Below are positions 24,064 to 34,522 of a stretch of 64,000 nucleotides of DNA, piece after piece (within the stretch, counting starts at the first letter, position 1; the number at the start of each line of letters is the position of its first letter). Under the pieces are notes generated by a model that saw nothing but the letters and a program-made list of their open reading frames with translations, was not told the origin of the DNA and did not search any database. Source of the stretch: Mesorhabditis belari (taxonomy: Eukaryota; Nematoda; Chromadorea; Rhabditida; Rhabditidae); the NCBI GenBank assembly GCA_958450365.1, contig CAUEEP010000936.1, positions 1,849,001-1,913,000 of the forward strand, read 5' to 3'. Made by a program: the position numbers and the translations under genes.

Positions 24064-24495
24064 TTAGCACGAAGTACATTCAGAAGAGCTATCTGTTAGA
24101 GTTTGAATATACACATGTAACCCCAAATATGGGTGATTTGATACTCTGAATTCTGATTCTGATAATCTGTTTCTATTCATTAATCAAATAATTTTACCCT
24201 TAATTCTAGCTTCTCTTCTCCAAAAACTTTCAGATTTTTCAATCAAAAAACTGTCTGTCAACATCGATTTCCTCGAAAATTATATTCTCCACCGTACTCA
24301 ATCACCCAATAAATGGTAATTTGATAACGATTTTCAAACAAATTAGACAAAGTTTTTCAATATCTTCACAAAACAATAGAAAAATGTTTTTGTTTGCAAT
24401 TTTTCATTGTCACTTTTGGCATATTGAAAACAGCGCCGATCTCGGAGACAACTCCAGTAAGAGTGTGACAATTTTTAAGTTATTGGAAGTTTTAG

Positions 24496-26880
24496 GACTT
24501 GGTTTTACCAAGTGATCAACCAGGGATCTTGGTAGGTTTTTACCCAAGTGATACTGTAAGTAAAATATGCAGCAGATCTCAATTTAAGCCTTCTGAAGCT
24601 GGCGATCAAGCGACACCAAGTCAAAGCGTTGATGTAGTGACTAGATCAAGTGAATCACAAGTGGTTATTTGTGAAATATCGTAGTTTCTGTCGAATCTAC
24701 GGTATAATTTCTGTCTACATGTTCAAAAAAAATTAAAAGCCGTGACTAGTCAAGCCAAAGCCGGCCAAAAGCCAATGAAAAGTGTGAGATAGTCTTTTGA
24801 ACCGTTCTTTACTTTAGAGTCAATCTCAACCTGTTGCTGTGGATCATACGGTAACCAGCTTTAATAATAGATCCGAATTAAGTCAACTGCAAAGCTAGCA
24901 AATCAATTTAGCCTGCTAAAGCTACACCAACACCCAGTCAAAGCATTGATGTAGTAACCCAGCAAAAAGTGGATCAGCTGGTAAGTTCTTGTGTATCCCA
25001 AAATGTTGACTAACTTTAGAGTCAACTTATTGTGTTGGATACCTATTTAACTGATAGCTGATAAGTTTTATCAAAAGAACTTCAGCCTATCGAATCCGGA
25101 GATCAACCGTCGTCAAGTCAAGGTTTCAATTGGGTAAACGAGCCAAGCGATAGCTCACAGGTAGACAAAAACAATTTCTTTGTCATTCTCCATTTTATAG
25201 TCAGCAGTTTGTTTTGAATCATACGGTGGGTTCAAAAACAACTTACGGAAATTCTTAATTGATAGTTGATACGGAAGTTGATAAATTTCAAAGAAATTTA
25301 TCAACAAAGGCTTTCGTTTCAGTTGACCGAAGCTGGAGATGCATCAACACTAAGAAAAATTAATGTTAGAACTCAGCCAAGTGTTGTATCACAAGTTGTT
25401 ACAAGTTTTAGTTCTTAATCTTTTTCATTTTAGGCTCAACCAACTCTTGTTGATAACACGGTAACCCAGATTTCACTTTTTGATCGAATCAGCCGATTTT
25501 AGCCTGTTTCACCTACCTTCGAAGCTTGGGAAACCACTGAGAAACTCATGGAGGTAACAATTAGATCAATATAGTATTGTATTTTAAAACATTTCTACTT
25601 ATAATTGACGTTTTCTAAAAAGTGAATAACTTGAAAACTCTCATACCCTTATTTTCAAAATGGATAAGAGATTAAGGTAGTTTTCCAAGTTCTTTCGAAA
25701 ACGCATATAGGATACACTTTACCTATGATTGAATTAATTCAGTTCCTAAATCCGTTGGTGACTTCCGGGGAATCTGTGACAAGTGGATACTTTAATGGAT
25801 CAACTAGAGCAGCTAATGTAATAAAAATTTTTGAAATCAGAAATGTTTTTAACCTCTAGAACTCGTCAATCGTTGTCATTACTACTGTAAGTGAGTTATT
25901 ATTTTGAACTTTTTTGAAATCAAATGACTTTTAGCCTGTCCCGGTCACCGATGATGAACCAAGAGGCAACACAGTGAAAGTAGGAGTATCACTAAAAAAA
26001 CTGGGACGATAACTGCTATAATAATCTTGACCAATTTAGCCTTTCATCGTGACAACACCTGGTGAACAGGTAGGTTCTAGACACTCCTAAACTTTTTGCC
26101 TTTGAGTAATTTCTTGACTTCTCAATGAGTTTTAGTCTGATCCAGTCAAAAAAGACGATACAATTCATAAGTCAGTGGAAGTATCGGTTAGTTTTTCAGA
26201 AGATGAAGGATTTAGTGGGGCTGAATTTAAATGGATCTTGTTTCTCTCAAATAATGATCTACTAAAATTCCCGTAAGCTTGGCCATAGTTTTATCCAATC
26301 TATCTAATTTTGGTCTAATTATATGAGTGTTTCAAGATATCAAAAGATACAAAAATAGACTGTTTGTTTAAAAAATTAGAAGTAGTTGTTGAAAGTTGAA
26401 GTGTTTAAAAAAACAGAGCTTTTAGCCAGTCGGCCATGGCGGCGGACCCTGCAAGGCGCAGGAAAAAAAATGCCGCGGAAATTTCTGTTAAAATTGAATA
26501 TAGAACTTAAAAATTAAAATGTTATTATCCAAATTTTATCCAGATCATTAAGATTTAATACTAACTACTAGCACTGGTAGTACTAAGACTTGTAAGGTCC
26601 CATTTCAGCACGTCGATATCGACTCTATCGAACTCGTCAACCCGCTCTCAAAGGTAAAACCATTTAGTGGTTTTGATTCAAAACTTGGATACTTTAACTA
26701 GTTATAAAAACTTTATAGAATATATTCTACAGCTTTGACTTTAATTCTACACCTAGCCATTTAACCAATTCGATTCATTTTCAGACACCTCCATCGAAGA
26801 AATGTATTCGAGATGAGGAATGTGCCTCTGAAGAGATTTGTGTAGAGAAAAGATGCAAGGAAAAGATCCAATACTCATGA
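24496..26880 (+). CDS. micro-exon gene with repeated, phase-0 exons; cysteine-motif C-terminus
   Basis: Function unknown. Exons read: 24496-24531, 24589-24660, 24818-24850, 24912-24980, 25020-25043, 25086-25160, 25199-25225, 25323-25394, 25434-25460, 25503-25553, 25743-25817, 25860-25886, 25935-25979, 26040-26069, 26136-26186, 26609-26653 and 26785-26880 (stop). Most have TTTTAG/TTCAG acceptors and GTA/GTG donors. All are multiples of three and begin and end in phase 0, so any can be skipped without a frame change. In the first half two exon types alternate about four times: a 69-75 base type (PSEAGDQATPSQS; PAKATPTPSQS; PIESGDQPSSSQG; LTEAGDA) and a 24-33 base type (SQSQPVAVDHT; SQLIVLDT; SQQFVLNHT; AQPTLVDNT). 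Weak points: 24589 has an AAG acceptor, 24660 and 25394 weak donors, 25043 no donor, and 25199 lacks its acceptor, so some repeats may be dead. The last exon carries KKCIRDEECASEEICVEKRC, like half of a nematode EB-type cysteine module. The product is Ser/Thr/Pro-rich and probably extracellular (inference). The 5' end is not settled; an ATG at 24313-24315 directly before a GTAATT donor is one option. Confidence 0.6.
26426..26491 (+). CDS. possible alternative last exon of the micro-exon gene
   Basis: A GCTTTTAG acceptor is followed in phase 0 by 21 codons and a TAA, with a Gly-rich then Cys-rich end (CKAQEKKCRGNFC). The block is far GC-richer than its flanks. It lies in the intron between the exons ending at 26186 and starting at 26609. 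It has no donor, so it would act as a terminal exon that swaps one cysteine tail for another. Confidence 0.35.
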   Translation, partial: PVGHGGGPCKAQEKKCRGNFC

Positions 26881-27647
26881 TAAAGATTTATTTTATTGAG
26901 AAATTTGAAAGCATACTGAAAGATCTGAAATATAATAGTGTCCACTGGACCTACTCTGCGTTCCAATCAACTACTGCGTTTTTTTAAATGCGTCAGCTTC
27001 TGAAAACTACCAGCTTTGATCTAACTTAGAAACAAGACTACGGTACTTTTATTGTATTTTATTGCGTAAAAAAATGATTTGGCAAAGTTTGGAGAGGAGA
27101 TTTGTTTTATTTTATTGCGTAAAAAACGATTTGGCAAAGGAGACACCTCCATTTGTGAGAAAAACCCTCAAGTCACTCTATCAAAATAAAGCAAAAACTC
27201 ATTTTTTAGTTGAGGAAACTAGTTGTTAGCTTATGAATCAATATTCAGACTTAGCAAATAAAAAAAGCCTAGGAAAAATGGATCTAGAAAATTTCTTGGG
27301 GAAAAATTGGTATGCGGGTTAAACTATAATTTTGCCTGGGAATCTTGGGGAATGCTTGTATGATCGGTGTCTACCGATGCAAAGGAAAAATGATTTTGCC
27401 TATAACATTCTGATTCTGATTTGAATTCTGATTCTGATTTGAATAAATATATTGATCATTCTTGAGTTGTAAACTTTTTTATTGAAAGTAAAATGTTAAA
27501 ATTGGAGTGCCCAACGTCTTATTTTGCAAAAGCCACAAGATAGGCTGTCTGAAGGGGCAAATCGACGTGGAACTTTCTAAAATTACCCCAAAATCATCTA
27601 TTTGCGGGTATAGAATTTTTGAGCTACTAAATAGTGCTATAAAATGA
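26881..27647. other. unassigned DNA downstream of the micro-exon gene
   Basis: This holds the 3' UTR of the gene above. A phrase TTTTATTGCGTAAAAAA..GATTTGGCAAAG occurs twice (about 27054 and 27113). An ATTCTGATTCTGATT repeat at about 27408-27440 echoes one at about 24146-24165 upstream of the same gene. Confidence 0.4.
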
Positions 27648-27743
27648 TCTAGAAACTCGGATCTAGAAACGTGCAATTCGGGCAAGGATTGCAATGAGAA
27701 AGAGTTCTGTTACCGCAAACAATACAAACCAATTAACGGATGA
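27648..27743 (+). CDS. cysteine-motif terminal exon, possibly a copy from the micro-exon gene
   Basis: After an ATCTAG acceptor-like site comes an open stretch to a TGA at 27741-27743 that includes NSDLETCNSGKDCNEKEFC. Its first three cysteines have the same C-x5-C-x5-C spacing as the last exon of the micro-exon gene 860 bases upstream (C-IRDEE-C-ASEEI-C). The phase differs and the fourth cysteine is absent. It may be an alternative end, part of a second degraded copy, or chance. Confidence 0.3.
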   Translation, partial: SRNSDLETCNSGKDCNEKEFCYRKQYKPING

Positions 27744-28185
27744 GAAAATTTTTATAAGAATACAAATCAAAGCGTGCAAAGATCTAGCAAGGCCTTTATT
27801 TATAACGCCAGTACACGAATCGTTGGATGTACTTTGTGCGAAGAAATCGGAAACAGAGTTTGTAAGCTAAAGTCAAAGCTGCAGTTTTGACCAAGATTGA
27901 CCAGTTGGTGAACAACGCTTCTACCATATTTTGTTTTTTAATTTGACTCACTGAATTCAAATTGTGCAAATCTTTTTGATTCAGTTAATTTCCTTAACTT
28001 TTTTGAAGAAAGAAGAGGAAATTCAGTGCACAAGGCGGGCAATTCCACAAAGAACGCCATTTTCGCATTCTATTCTGCGCTCTCGCGACCGTACCCGATT
28101 TTCGTCAGATTTACGCCAGATTTTCGTCGAAATTTTAATTTTCCGTTTGTGGCGTTCCCATTTGCGATTTTTTTCCAAGTTTTCG

Positions 28186-28436
28186 GGGGTAGGCTAGTTT
28201 CCGCAACTTTTTTTGCGCAACAGGGTCATTTGCACAACTGGGTCGTTTGCGCAACTCACCATAACTTTCTTCTACGTTGGCTAATCTTTATGATTTTGAT
28301 TTCATTTTGTTGCACTTATTGAGATCTACAAAATGAGACCAAAATCATAAAGATTAGCCCACTTAGAAGAAAGTGATGCCGAGTTGCGCAAATGACCCTG
28401 TTGCGCAAAAAAAGTTGCGGAAACTAGCCTACCCCA
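28186..28436. mobile_element. palindromic element family B, copy 2
   Basis: A palindrome from GGGGTAGGCTAGTTTCCGCA to TGCGGAAACTAGCCTACCCC, flanked by the 8-base direct repeat AGTTTTCG (about 28178-28185 and 28437-28444). It has two TTGCGCAA(C/A) units per arm, without the expanded array seen in the copy at 6909. Confidence 0.9.
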
Positions 28437-28688
28437 GTTTTCGTTAACAAACTTTCTTGATTGCTTTAGAATTTGCGTTTTTGTTCTTGTTGACTAGTTT
28501 AATAATGAGTCGAGTGATTAAGCAGTTGAAGCTAGTAAGATGTGAAGTCCCCATTGATCGTTTGTTTCAAACAGCATTTTGTTTATAGCGCTGATGAAAA
28601 TCATCAACTTTTTGATGCGTAGCTCTTTAAAAACTTACACTAATTGTACACCTTGACTTGCTTTCTCCTTTTATATCAGTGCTTATTC

Positions 28689-28733
28689 TATTCTTTTTCA
28701 GGTAAAACATCACCTACTCCAAACAGGTGCAGA
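28689..28733 (+). promoter_or_regulatory. tct-1 5' leader with possible trans-splice acceptor
   Basis: A strong acceptor TTCTTTTTCAG ends at 28701 and is followed by a 32-base leader before the tct-1 ATG. No coding exon precedes it. In nematodes such an outron-type acceptor is often the spliced-leader addition site. Inference from the sequence; no transcript seen. Confidence 0.5.
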
Positions 28734-29674
28734 ATGCTGATCTTCAAGGATGTTTTCACAGGTACATTTGTTATTCTTGAACCTCAATAAATAGCTGACT
28801 TTATCAAAGCAGATATGGTTGGAAAATTCTTGTTCATACAGTGCGGTGCACGCTAAGGAGTACCTAAGCTTTAGGCTTCAGTTTATCAAGTGCTAACTGT
28901 TAAATGAGAAGTGAACCTAGTTGTTCAACTTTTATAAACATCATGTTTGTTATTTTTAGGAGATGAACTCGCCTCTGACTCCTTTCCAATGAAGCTTGTT
29001 GACGATCTCATCTACGAATTCAAAGGGAAACACGTCGTCAGAAAGGAGGTATAAATTTGTAATATATGAAATAGATAAAATTTCCTGTTCTACTAAATAA
29101 CGAGTGGCTCAATTAAAAAACACTTACGTTTCAATTTTACTTTACTTGTTTTAGGGTGAGATCACTCTTGCCGGATCGAATCCATCCGAGAACCCCGAAG
29201 AAGAAGCTGATGCTGGTGTGGATGATAGCAGCGTTCAACGTGGAATCGATTTCGTCCTCAACCACAACCTCCAGGAAATGAACTGCTACGAGGATACTAC
29301 CATCTTCAAAAGCTACGTGAAGACGTTTATGAAGAAGGTAGGTGTTTACAAGTTGAAACTTGATCATTTGCTTGTTTAGGTTATTGAGCACATGGAAAAG
29401 GAGGGAAAACCGGCGGATCAAGTCAACGACTTCAAGAAGAAAATTCAAGCATGGGTCGTCTCCCTTCTCTCCAAGGAGCGCTTTAAGAATCTTGCCTTCT
29501 TTATCGGTGAACGACAAGCTGAAGGAAACGGAGAGGGACAAGTCGCTATTGTGGAGTACCGTGATGAGAATGGAAATGAGGTATTGTTTGGTCTTGTTGA
29601 GCTAATAATTCTGGGACTTTTAGGTTCCAACGTTGATGCTTGTCAAGGAAGCGCTCGAACAAGAGAAATGCTAA
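28734..29674 (+). CDS. tct-1: translationally controlled tumour protein (TCTP)
   Basis: TCTP is an abundant conserved cytosolic protein that binds calcium and tubulin and supports growth signalling and cell survival. Five exons, 28734-28761, 28960-29048, 29155-29337, 29380-29580 and 29624-29674, join in frame to 183 residues, the family length. Visible are the start MLIFKDVFTGDELASDSFP, the flexible loop with GSNPSENPEEE (TCTP signature 1 region, about 46-56), the helical hairpin rich in Lys/Glu, and signature 2 NLAFFIGERQAEG (about 141-153). It ends in EKC, as many TCTPs do. An AATAAA lies at 29830-29835. rpl-43 follows closely on the same strand. Confidence 0.97.
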
Positions 29675-29829
29675 CTATCACATATTAAATTTCATGCCAT
29701 TACATATCATTGTTTGTTCTTGTTGAGTTTTCATGATATTAGTCTATCCACGGGTTCTCAAATGTGTTACTTTCCTTAGAACATTCCTTTAGCATGTTGT
29801 TCACATTTAATTTTCGGGTGATGATCTCA

Positions 29830-29835
29830 AATAAA
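29830..29835 (+). terminator. tct-1 polyadenylation signal
   Basis: AATAAA 156 bases after the tct-1 stop and about 127 bases before the rpl-43 ATG. It is the only canonical signal in the gap. Confidence 0.65.
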
Positions 29836-29952
29836 TTTTTGCATTCAACTTGATGCCATCGAGAAAGTTTTGAACTTTTGAACATCTTTTTTTTCTAATC
29901 GTAAAAATTGTGGTGTTTGGTTGTTTGTCGAAGACTCATGAGTTTTCTTTAA

Positions 29953-30388
<436 letters not shown>

Positions 30389-30443
30389 CTGAAAGCCTTT
30401 CCACAATTTGAGTCTTATCATTTTTTGTTGTTTTTATGGTCGA

Positions 30444-30449
30444 AATAAA
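30444..30449 (+). terminator. rpl-43 polyadenylation signal
   Basis: AATAAA 56 bases after the rpl-43 stop codon. Confidence 0.7.
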
Positions 30450-30865
30450 CGACTTTATTACTCGTGATTATAAGATTCAAAGCAGGCATTGTTAAGTAAT
30501 AATTGTCAATTTGACGTTTAATGGAAGAACTTTAAAAAGCGGTTGTTTTTGTTGTGCCCTTGTTCCTAATTTAGAAGCATATCGAGCATGCCAATATCGA
30601 TTTGACAGCACTTTAGTTTTTTCCGACGAGACTCTTATTCACGTCAAGAGCGTCAAAAGTGCATATTTTTGGGTGTCATGCTATTTTTCCGAATTCTTGC
30701 TACCTAAGTCAGTTTTCCAAATAATTTTTTCCTTGTTGATTTCTAAAGACTGACTAAAAGCAATTTGACTAGTTTTATATTTCTTGAGAGGTATAATAGT
30801 GTCGAATACTCCCGCATTAGCTGGCTCTACATAAATAGAAGCAGGGACGAGGTTGTTCGAAGGAA

Positions 30866-31396
30866 ATGGCTAAAATGCTTAACTCATTTGTCTACATTGT
30901 CGTCTTGTTGGAGGCGTGTGGTGAGATTGGAATTTGATGTTATTTTCAGGAGTTCTTTAAAGTTTAGTAACTTAAAATGCAAATAAAAAGTTGTTATAAG
31001 CTTCGTGCTTTTCAGGAGCAGACGATTGGGATTTCATGAATGAGATTGTGAGTTTAAAAAACTTATGGCTTTCAGTTGAGTTGTTTTTGCTGATATTTTG
31101 GTTTCTCTTTAAAACCAAACTTGTCTTTTATTTTGTTTTCCTCAATCCAATCATATGGTTAGAACTCGAAGTACTTCAACAATGAACAACCAACTCGAAC
31201 CGCTTTTTGCAGGTTTGAATGAATGCAAAAGAAATCGGAAGACATCAGCAAAATTAAGGAGCAGTTCTTAACGGTGAAAGATAAAAAAGATGTAGTGAGA
31301 CGAGTGAGGATACCAAAATTTTTGAACGAAGGGAGAGCAAAGTTTTGTGGAGATGACGAGGAGGATTTCAGCAGCGAGTTATTGAATTGTCCTTAA
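30866..31396 (+). CDS. small secreted protein, hypothetical
   Basis: Exon 1 (30866-30920) encodes a clear signal peptide, MAKMLNSFVYIVVLLEACG, with an Ala-Cys-Gly exit. A 95-base intron leads to exon 2 (31016-31047, GADDWDFMNEI) and, after GTGAGT, exon 3 (31163-31212, NSKYFNNEQPTRTAFC). From there two outcomes share one frame: splicing at GTTTG (31213) to the strong acceptor GATTTCAG (ending 31371) gives a last exon 31372-31396 and a 53-residue product ending in LLNCP; retaining those 159 bases hits a TGA after RFE. The skipped stretch is itself open in frame after the TGA (KSEDISKIKEQF..). Two more protein-like exons follow at 31497-31616 and 31727-32122 but I could not join them in frame. 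No family recognised. Transcript data would settle the model. Confidence 0.45.
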
Positions 31397-31496
31397 AAAC
31401 AGAAACACATCCGTTCTGGTGCACTGTGTTTTTACCAAGGCTCTATCAAAATACAGACCCTATACGTAAAATACGTTCCTTGAATGTTTTTCAGTT

Positions 31497-31616
31497 GCCG
31501 ATACGTTCAAATGTTTCTTTTCCAACAAAAGCTACGATAATTCATTGAAGATCATATTCAAAGCGTACACCGGATCACTGCCTCCATCACTTGATCGATG
31601 GTGCAGAGATTTATAA
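31497..31616 (+). CDS. protein-like exon, ownership unresolved
   Basis: A TGTTTTTCAG acceptor (ending 31494) opens a frame containing ADTFKCFFSNKSYDNSLKII and then AYTGSLPPSLDRWCRDL before a stop at 31616. It needs an upstream phase-1 exon, which the exons of 30866-31396 do not offer with a good donor. A GTACAC at 31565 would link it in phase to the next exon, but that is a weak donor. It may be the 3' part of the secreted-protein gene or a decayed neighbour. Confidence 0.35.
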   Translation, partial: ADTFKCFFSNKSYDNSLKIIFKAYTGSLPPSLDRWCRDL

Positions 31617-31726
31617 GTCGCTCAAATTCTTTATACCTTCAAACTGCTAACTAATCTGATAAGTGGAGAAGCGACCAATATTTGAAACTCAAAAGAATTC
31701 CGGTTATTGAAACTCTGAGAATTTCA

Positions 31727-32122
31727 GAGCGTTCGAAAAGAAACTCGGTTGTTTCGTCGGGATCAAGACCCACTTTTGTGCGGGTCACAAAGCCGTCAAT
31801 CTCATCGCTTTTCTTTACAAATTTTTGGTGAATGCAAATGTACGATAGTGAGCAAATTTTTAACAATATTGCCAAAGAAAAAAATTTCATAAAGGCGGTC
31901 GCTCAAAACGATGGCTGTGAGACGCTTTACAAGAACGAATTGAATAGACATGCAACGGATGTGTCTGAGGCAAAAGGCCTTCGATATTTTTTGGGTCTTG
32001 TGAATGGTCTGGAGTCTTTTCGCTTGATTGCTGTGTCAAGAGCTTGCCGAGTCTCTTCGAATCTAAGAACCTACGCTGTATTCGTGAACCAACACAATGG
32101 ACAAATTAATAACGTTTTATGA
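31727..32122 (+). CDS. protein-like terminal exons, ownership unresolved
   Basis: After a GAATTTCAG acceptor (ending 31726) the frame FEKKLGCFVGIKTHFCAGHK followed by AVNLIAFLYKFLVNAN is open to 31848. A second frame then runs from about 31894 (AVAQNDGCETLYKNEL...RHATDVSEAKGLRYFLGLV) to a TGA at 32122. Passing from one to the other needs an intron of about 66 bases at 31828-31893 with a weak AAAG acceptor, or a frameshift. Both halves have protein-like composition with conserved-looking Cys and aromatic residues. Function unknown. The gene ends 193 bases before the oppositely oriented SUN gene. Confidence 0.35.
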
Positions 32123-32315
32123 ACACCATTTTAATTTGCCTCGAAAAACAAGCAACCAGATAATTTGTACTCTGCACGAAATCTAAATAAAAACGACAAC
32201 GCAACAAATATGACAAATACCTATCTACAAAAGCAATTCAGAAATGTTAAATGATAAACAAAGGGCACAAGGAAGGGCAAATAATAACAAAAAAAAATCA
32301 CAATCCGTTCATTAT

Positions 32316-34427
32316 TCACAAGGTCGGGATTTTTGATGGTTGTGAATATCTGAAGAATAAGCGTAGAAGTAAAAGTGTTTATGAAATTTTACCTTGTCCC
32401 AAAAACACGGAATGAGTAGAGGCAAGTGTGCTCCTGACCATGATTCCCAGTCACACGCAATTCCACAGAGGATACTGGCTTCGAGTTCTAAATCAAACAG
32501 ACTGAGAATCTAATCTTGATCATCAAATTGCTGTTAAAATGCTAAAATAATGCTATATAAAATAGGATAGCTACTTGCTAGTATCTAAAGGTTAAAACAT
32601 ACCCGTCTTTGGTCTACATAGCATGTGAGTTTATGGGAGTTTGAGTTGAGCGCGTAGACGCATTCCGCAAGAAAGCTACATTCAACATCAGAGCTCGAAT
32701 TGCAGCCCTAATCAAATCATTTAGTTTTGCTGTAACTCTTAACCAACCCATAGTTGGAGTGTTCGAGGTGCGGACAACGGCGGAGCTCCTGCTTGTTCCC
32801 ATTTTGTGTGGGTGTATTCAAACCTTTCTAAATCAAGCTATCATAACTCATTGGTGAAAAAAAGTACCAATGAATACTGGTGCCGCAAGTTGAACAGCAT
32901 AGGTACCGGAATGGTCATTAAAACACCAACAATCACCAGGTTGCAAAGGTTCAGCTCGATCCTAAAGTTTCATTCAAATCAAAATTTCCTTTGGTAAATC
33001 CTTACAATTAATGGATACTTGCTTGTCTCGACTTTCATGAACATATCTAGTAGTTGGTTGTTGATTTTTGGTCGAAGAGTTGCCGTCGATTGTGATGCGA
33101 TAAAAAATGCACCTAAGCAACTAAAATACATGAAATCCAATAATAAAAACACCATATTGAGCGCTTGCAAAATTGAATTCATCTTCGGTGGGCGTGCTTG
33201 TTGCGTTGTTCCATTCATTAGCCAATTTGATGTCTTCTTTCACTGCCGCGATGCTTCGGGCAAAGCTCTAAACAAAGAGTACGATCATCAATCGATATAA
33301 AAGCCACCTGCATAACTTTATCGATGCGATCAGCAAACTCTTCCTCTTTAAGCGACAAGCGATCGAAATGTTCTTGAAAAGCGCGTTCATTCCTTTGCCA
33401 CTTTATGATGATATCCCGTTGATAGTCGGCATACTAAACTTGAACATTATGTTACATCTGGACCAACTTCCCAACCTGGTTACATTGCCCTCGAATCTCT
33501 TGCACCAAGCTTGTGTATTGCTCTTTGAGTTGCAACTTCATAAACTGTTGATCGATTCGGAGTTGTTCACTGACGTAAGCTTGGAGGGTTTCCTAAAGTC
33601 AATTATAAACCTTCAAACAAAAAATCTTTACTTGCAACTTTGTAAAGCGCTTTGCCAATTCTTCACTATGTGTGCTCTGTACGGAACTCACCGGTACCAG
33701 CTCTAAAATTAAACAATAGAAAAACCAGCTAGTTGTTATTTTACCTGTCTTTCCCGATCTCGTGTATATTCCGCCAAATATCAAAGCGAGCACCAGCACA
33801 AGGATTACGCCCACTAATGTCGAAACCTGAACTTTAACATTAAAAGTAATTTTTGAACAAAAAACCATTTGACCGCGCTCGTTTGCCAGCATTTTTGCAA
33901 GAAACCGTTTTCGACAAAAGCCAGGTGAAGATTGTCCGAGTGATCGATACGGTGTAATCATTCTGCTCTCATCCTAAAAATTTTAATGTAATAAAATAGA
34001 AGTAAATGAGACAAACTTTTAGGCTGAAATGTGATAAAACTTTAACGATAAGATAAACTGTGCAAAAACTATGAATTGGTTTTTCAAATCTTTCAAATCG
34101 TACTATTGCTTACGAAACCTAATTGCTGAGGTTGGGTTAATCTTAACTAGCTAGAGTATACCGGGCGCAGGCTAGGACAAGCTGCGCAATGCTTTTCACA
34201 CTCATAGAATACTAGATTTACCATCCCTGCTATTTATTTGCTCCTCTGTTATTAATTGCCACGCCCGTTAGTGAAAAAGTACCATTCTTAAGATCTAGTT
34301 ACAAGATAAACTGTCCAAAACCTACGAATTGCATGGCCCGAGTGTAGGGTGATCCAAACCATTGACCAATGCGTTCGCTCGTGGATGATGATCGCCTCGA
34401 ATCGATTGAATGGGTCGTCGCAGACAT
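32316..34427 (-). CDS. SUN-domain protein of the inner nuclear membrane (LINC complex)
   Basis: SUN proteins span the inner nuclear membrane and bind KASH proteins across the lumen, linking nucleus to cytoskeleton. Thirteen exons (34427-34326, 33973-33866, 33826-33745, 33702-33632, 33592-33476, 33433-33308, 33267-33153, 33112-33006, 32961-32868, 32827-32748, 32707-32603, 32487-32393, 32349-32316) join in frame to 411 residues. A basic/Ser-rich nucleoplasmic N-terminus is followed by one membrane segment (VSTLVGVILVLVLALIFGGI, about 71-90), a lumenal coiled coil (about 100-245) and the SUN domain (about 260-405). SUN marks are QPGDCWCFNDHSGTYAVQL, PPLSAPRTLQLWG, and the closing VELRVTGNHGQEHTCLYSFR with VFG. 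If the last intron is retained, the protein stops at VFGTR. Its size is nearer C. elegans SUN-1 (matefin) than the much longer UNC-84, so I suggest a sun-1-like role in meiotic pairing and centrosome attachment. Extra cysteines in exon 11 (ECSFLAEC) are unusual. Confidence 0.9.
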
Positions 34428-34522
34428 TTGAAACGTGAAGAACCTAAATGAAAAGATGTTTAAAGAATCAAAAGTGAAAAAAGAAAGAAATTCACAAAAA
34501 GTAACGCTAGAGGATAGTTCTG

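Noticed and set aside
31213..31371. TGA at 31219-31221 as a selenocysteine codon
   Set aside because: No selenoprotein family or SECIS-like structure was recognised, and the TGA lies inside a block that good splice sites can remove.
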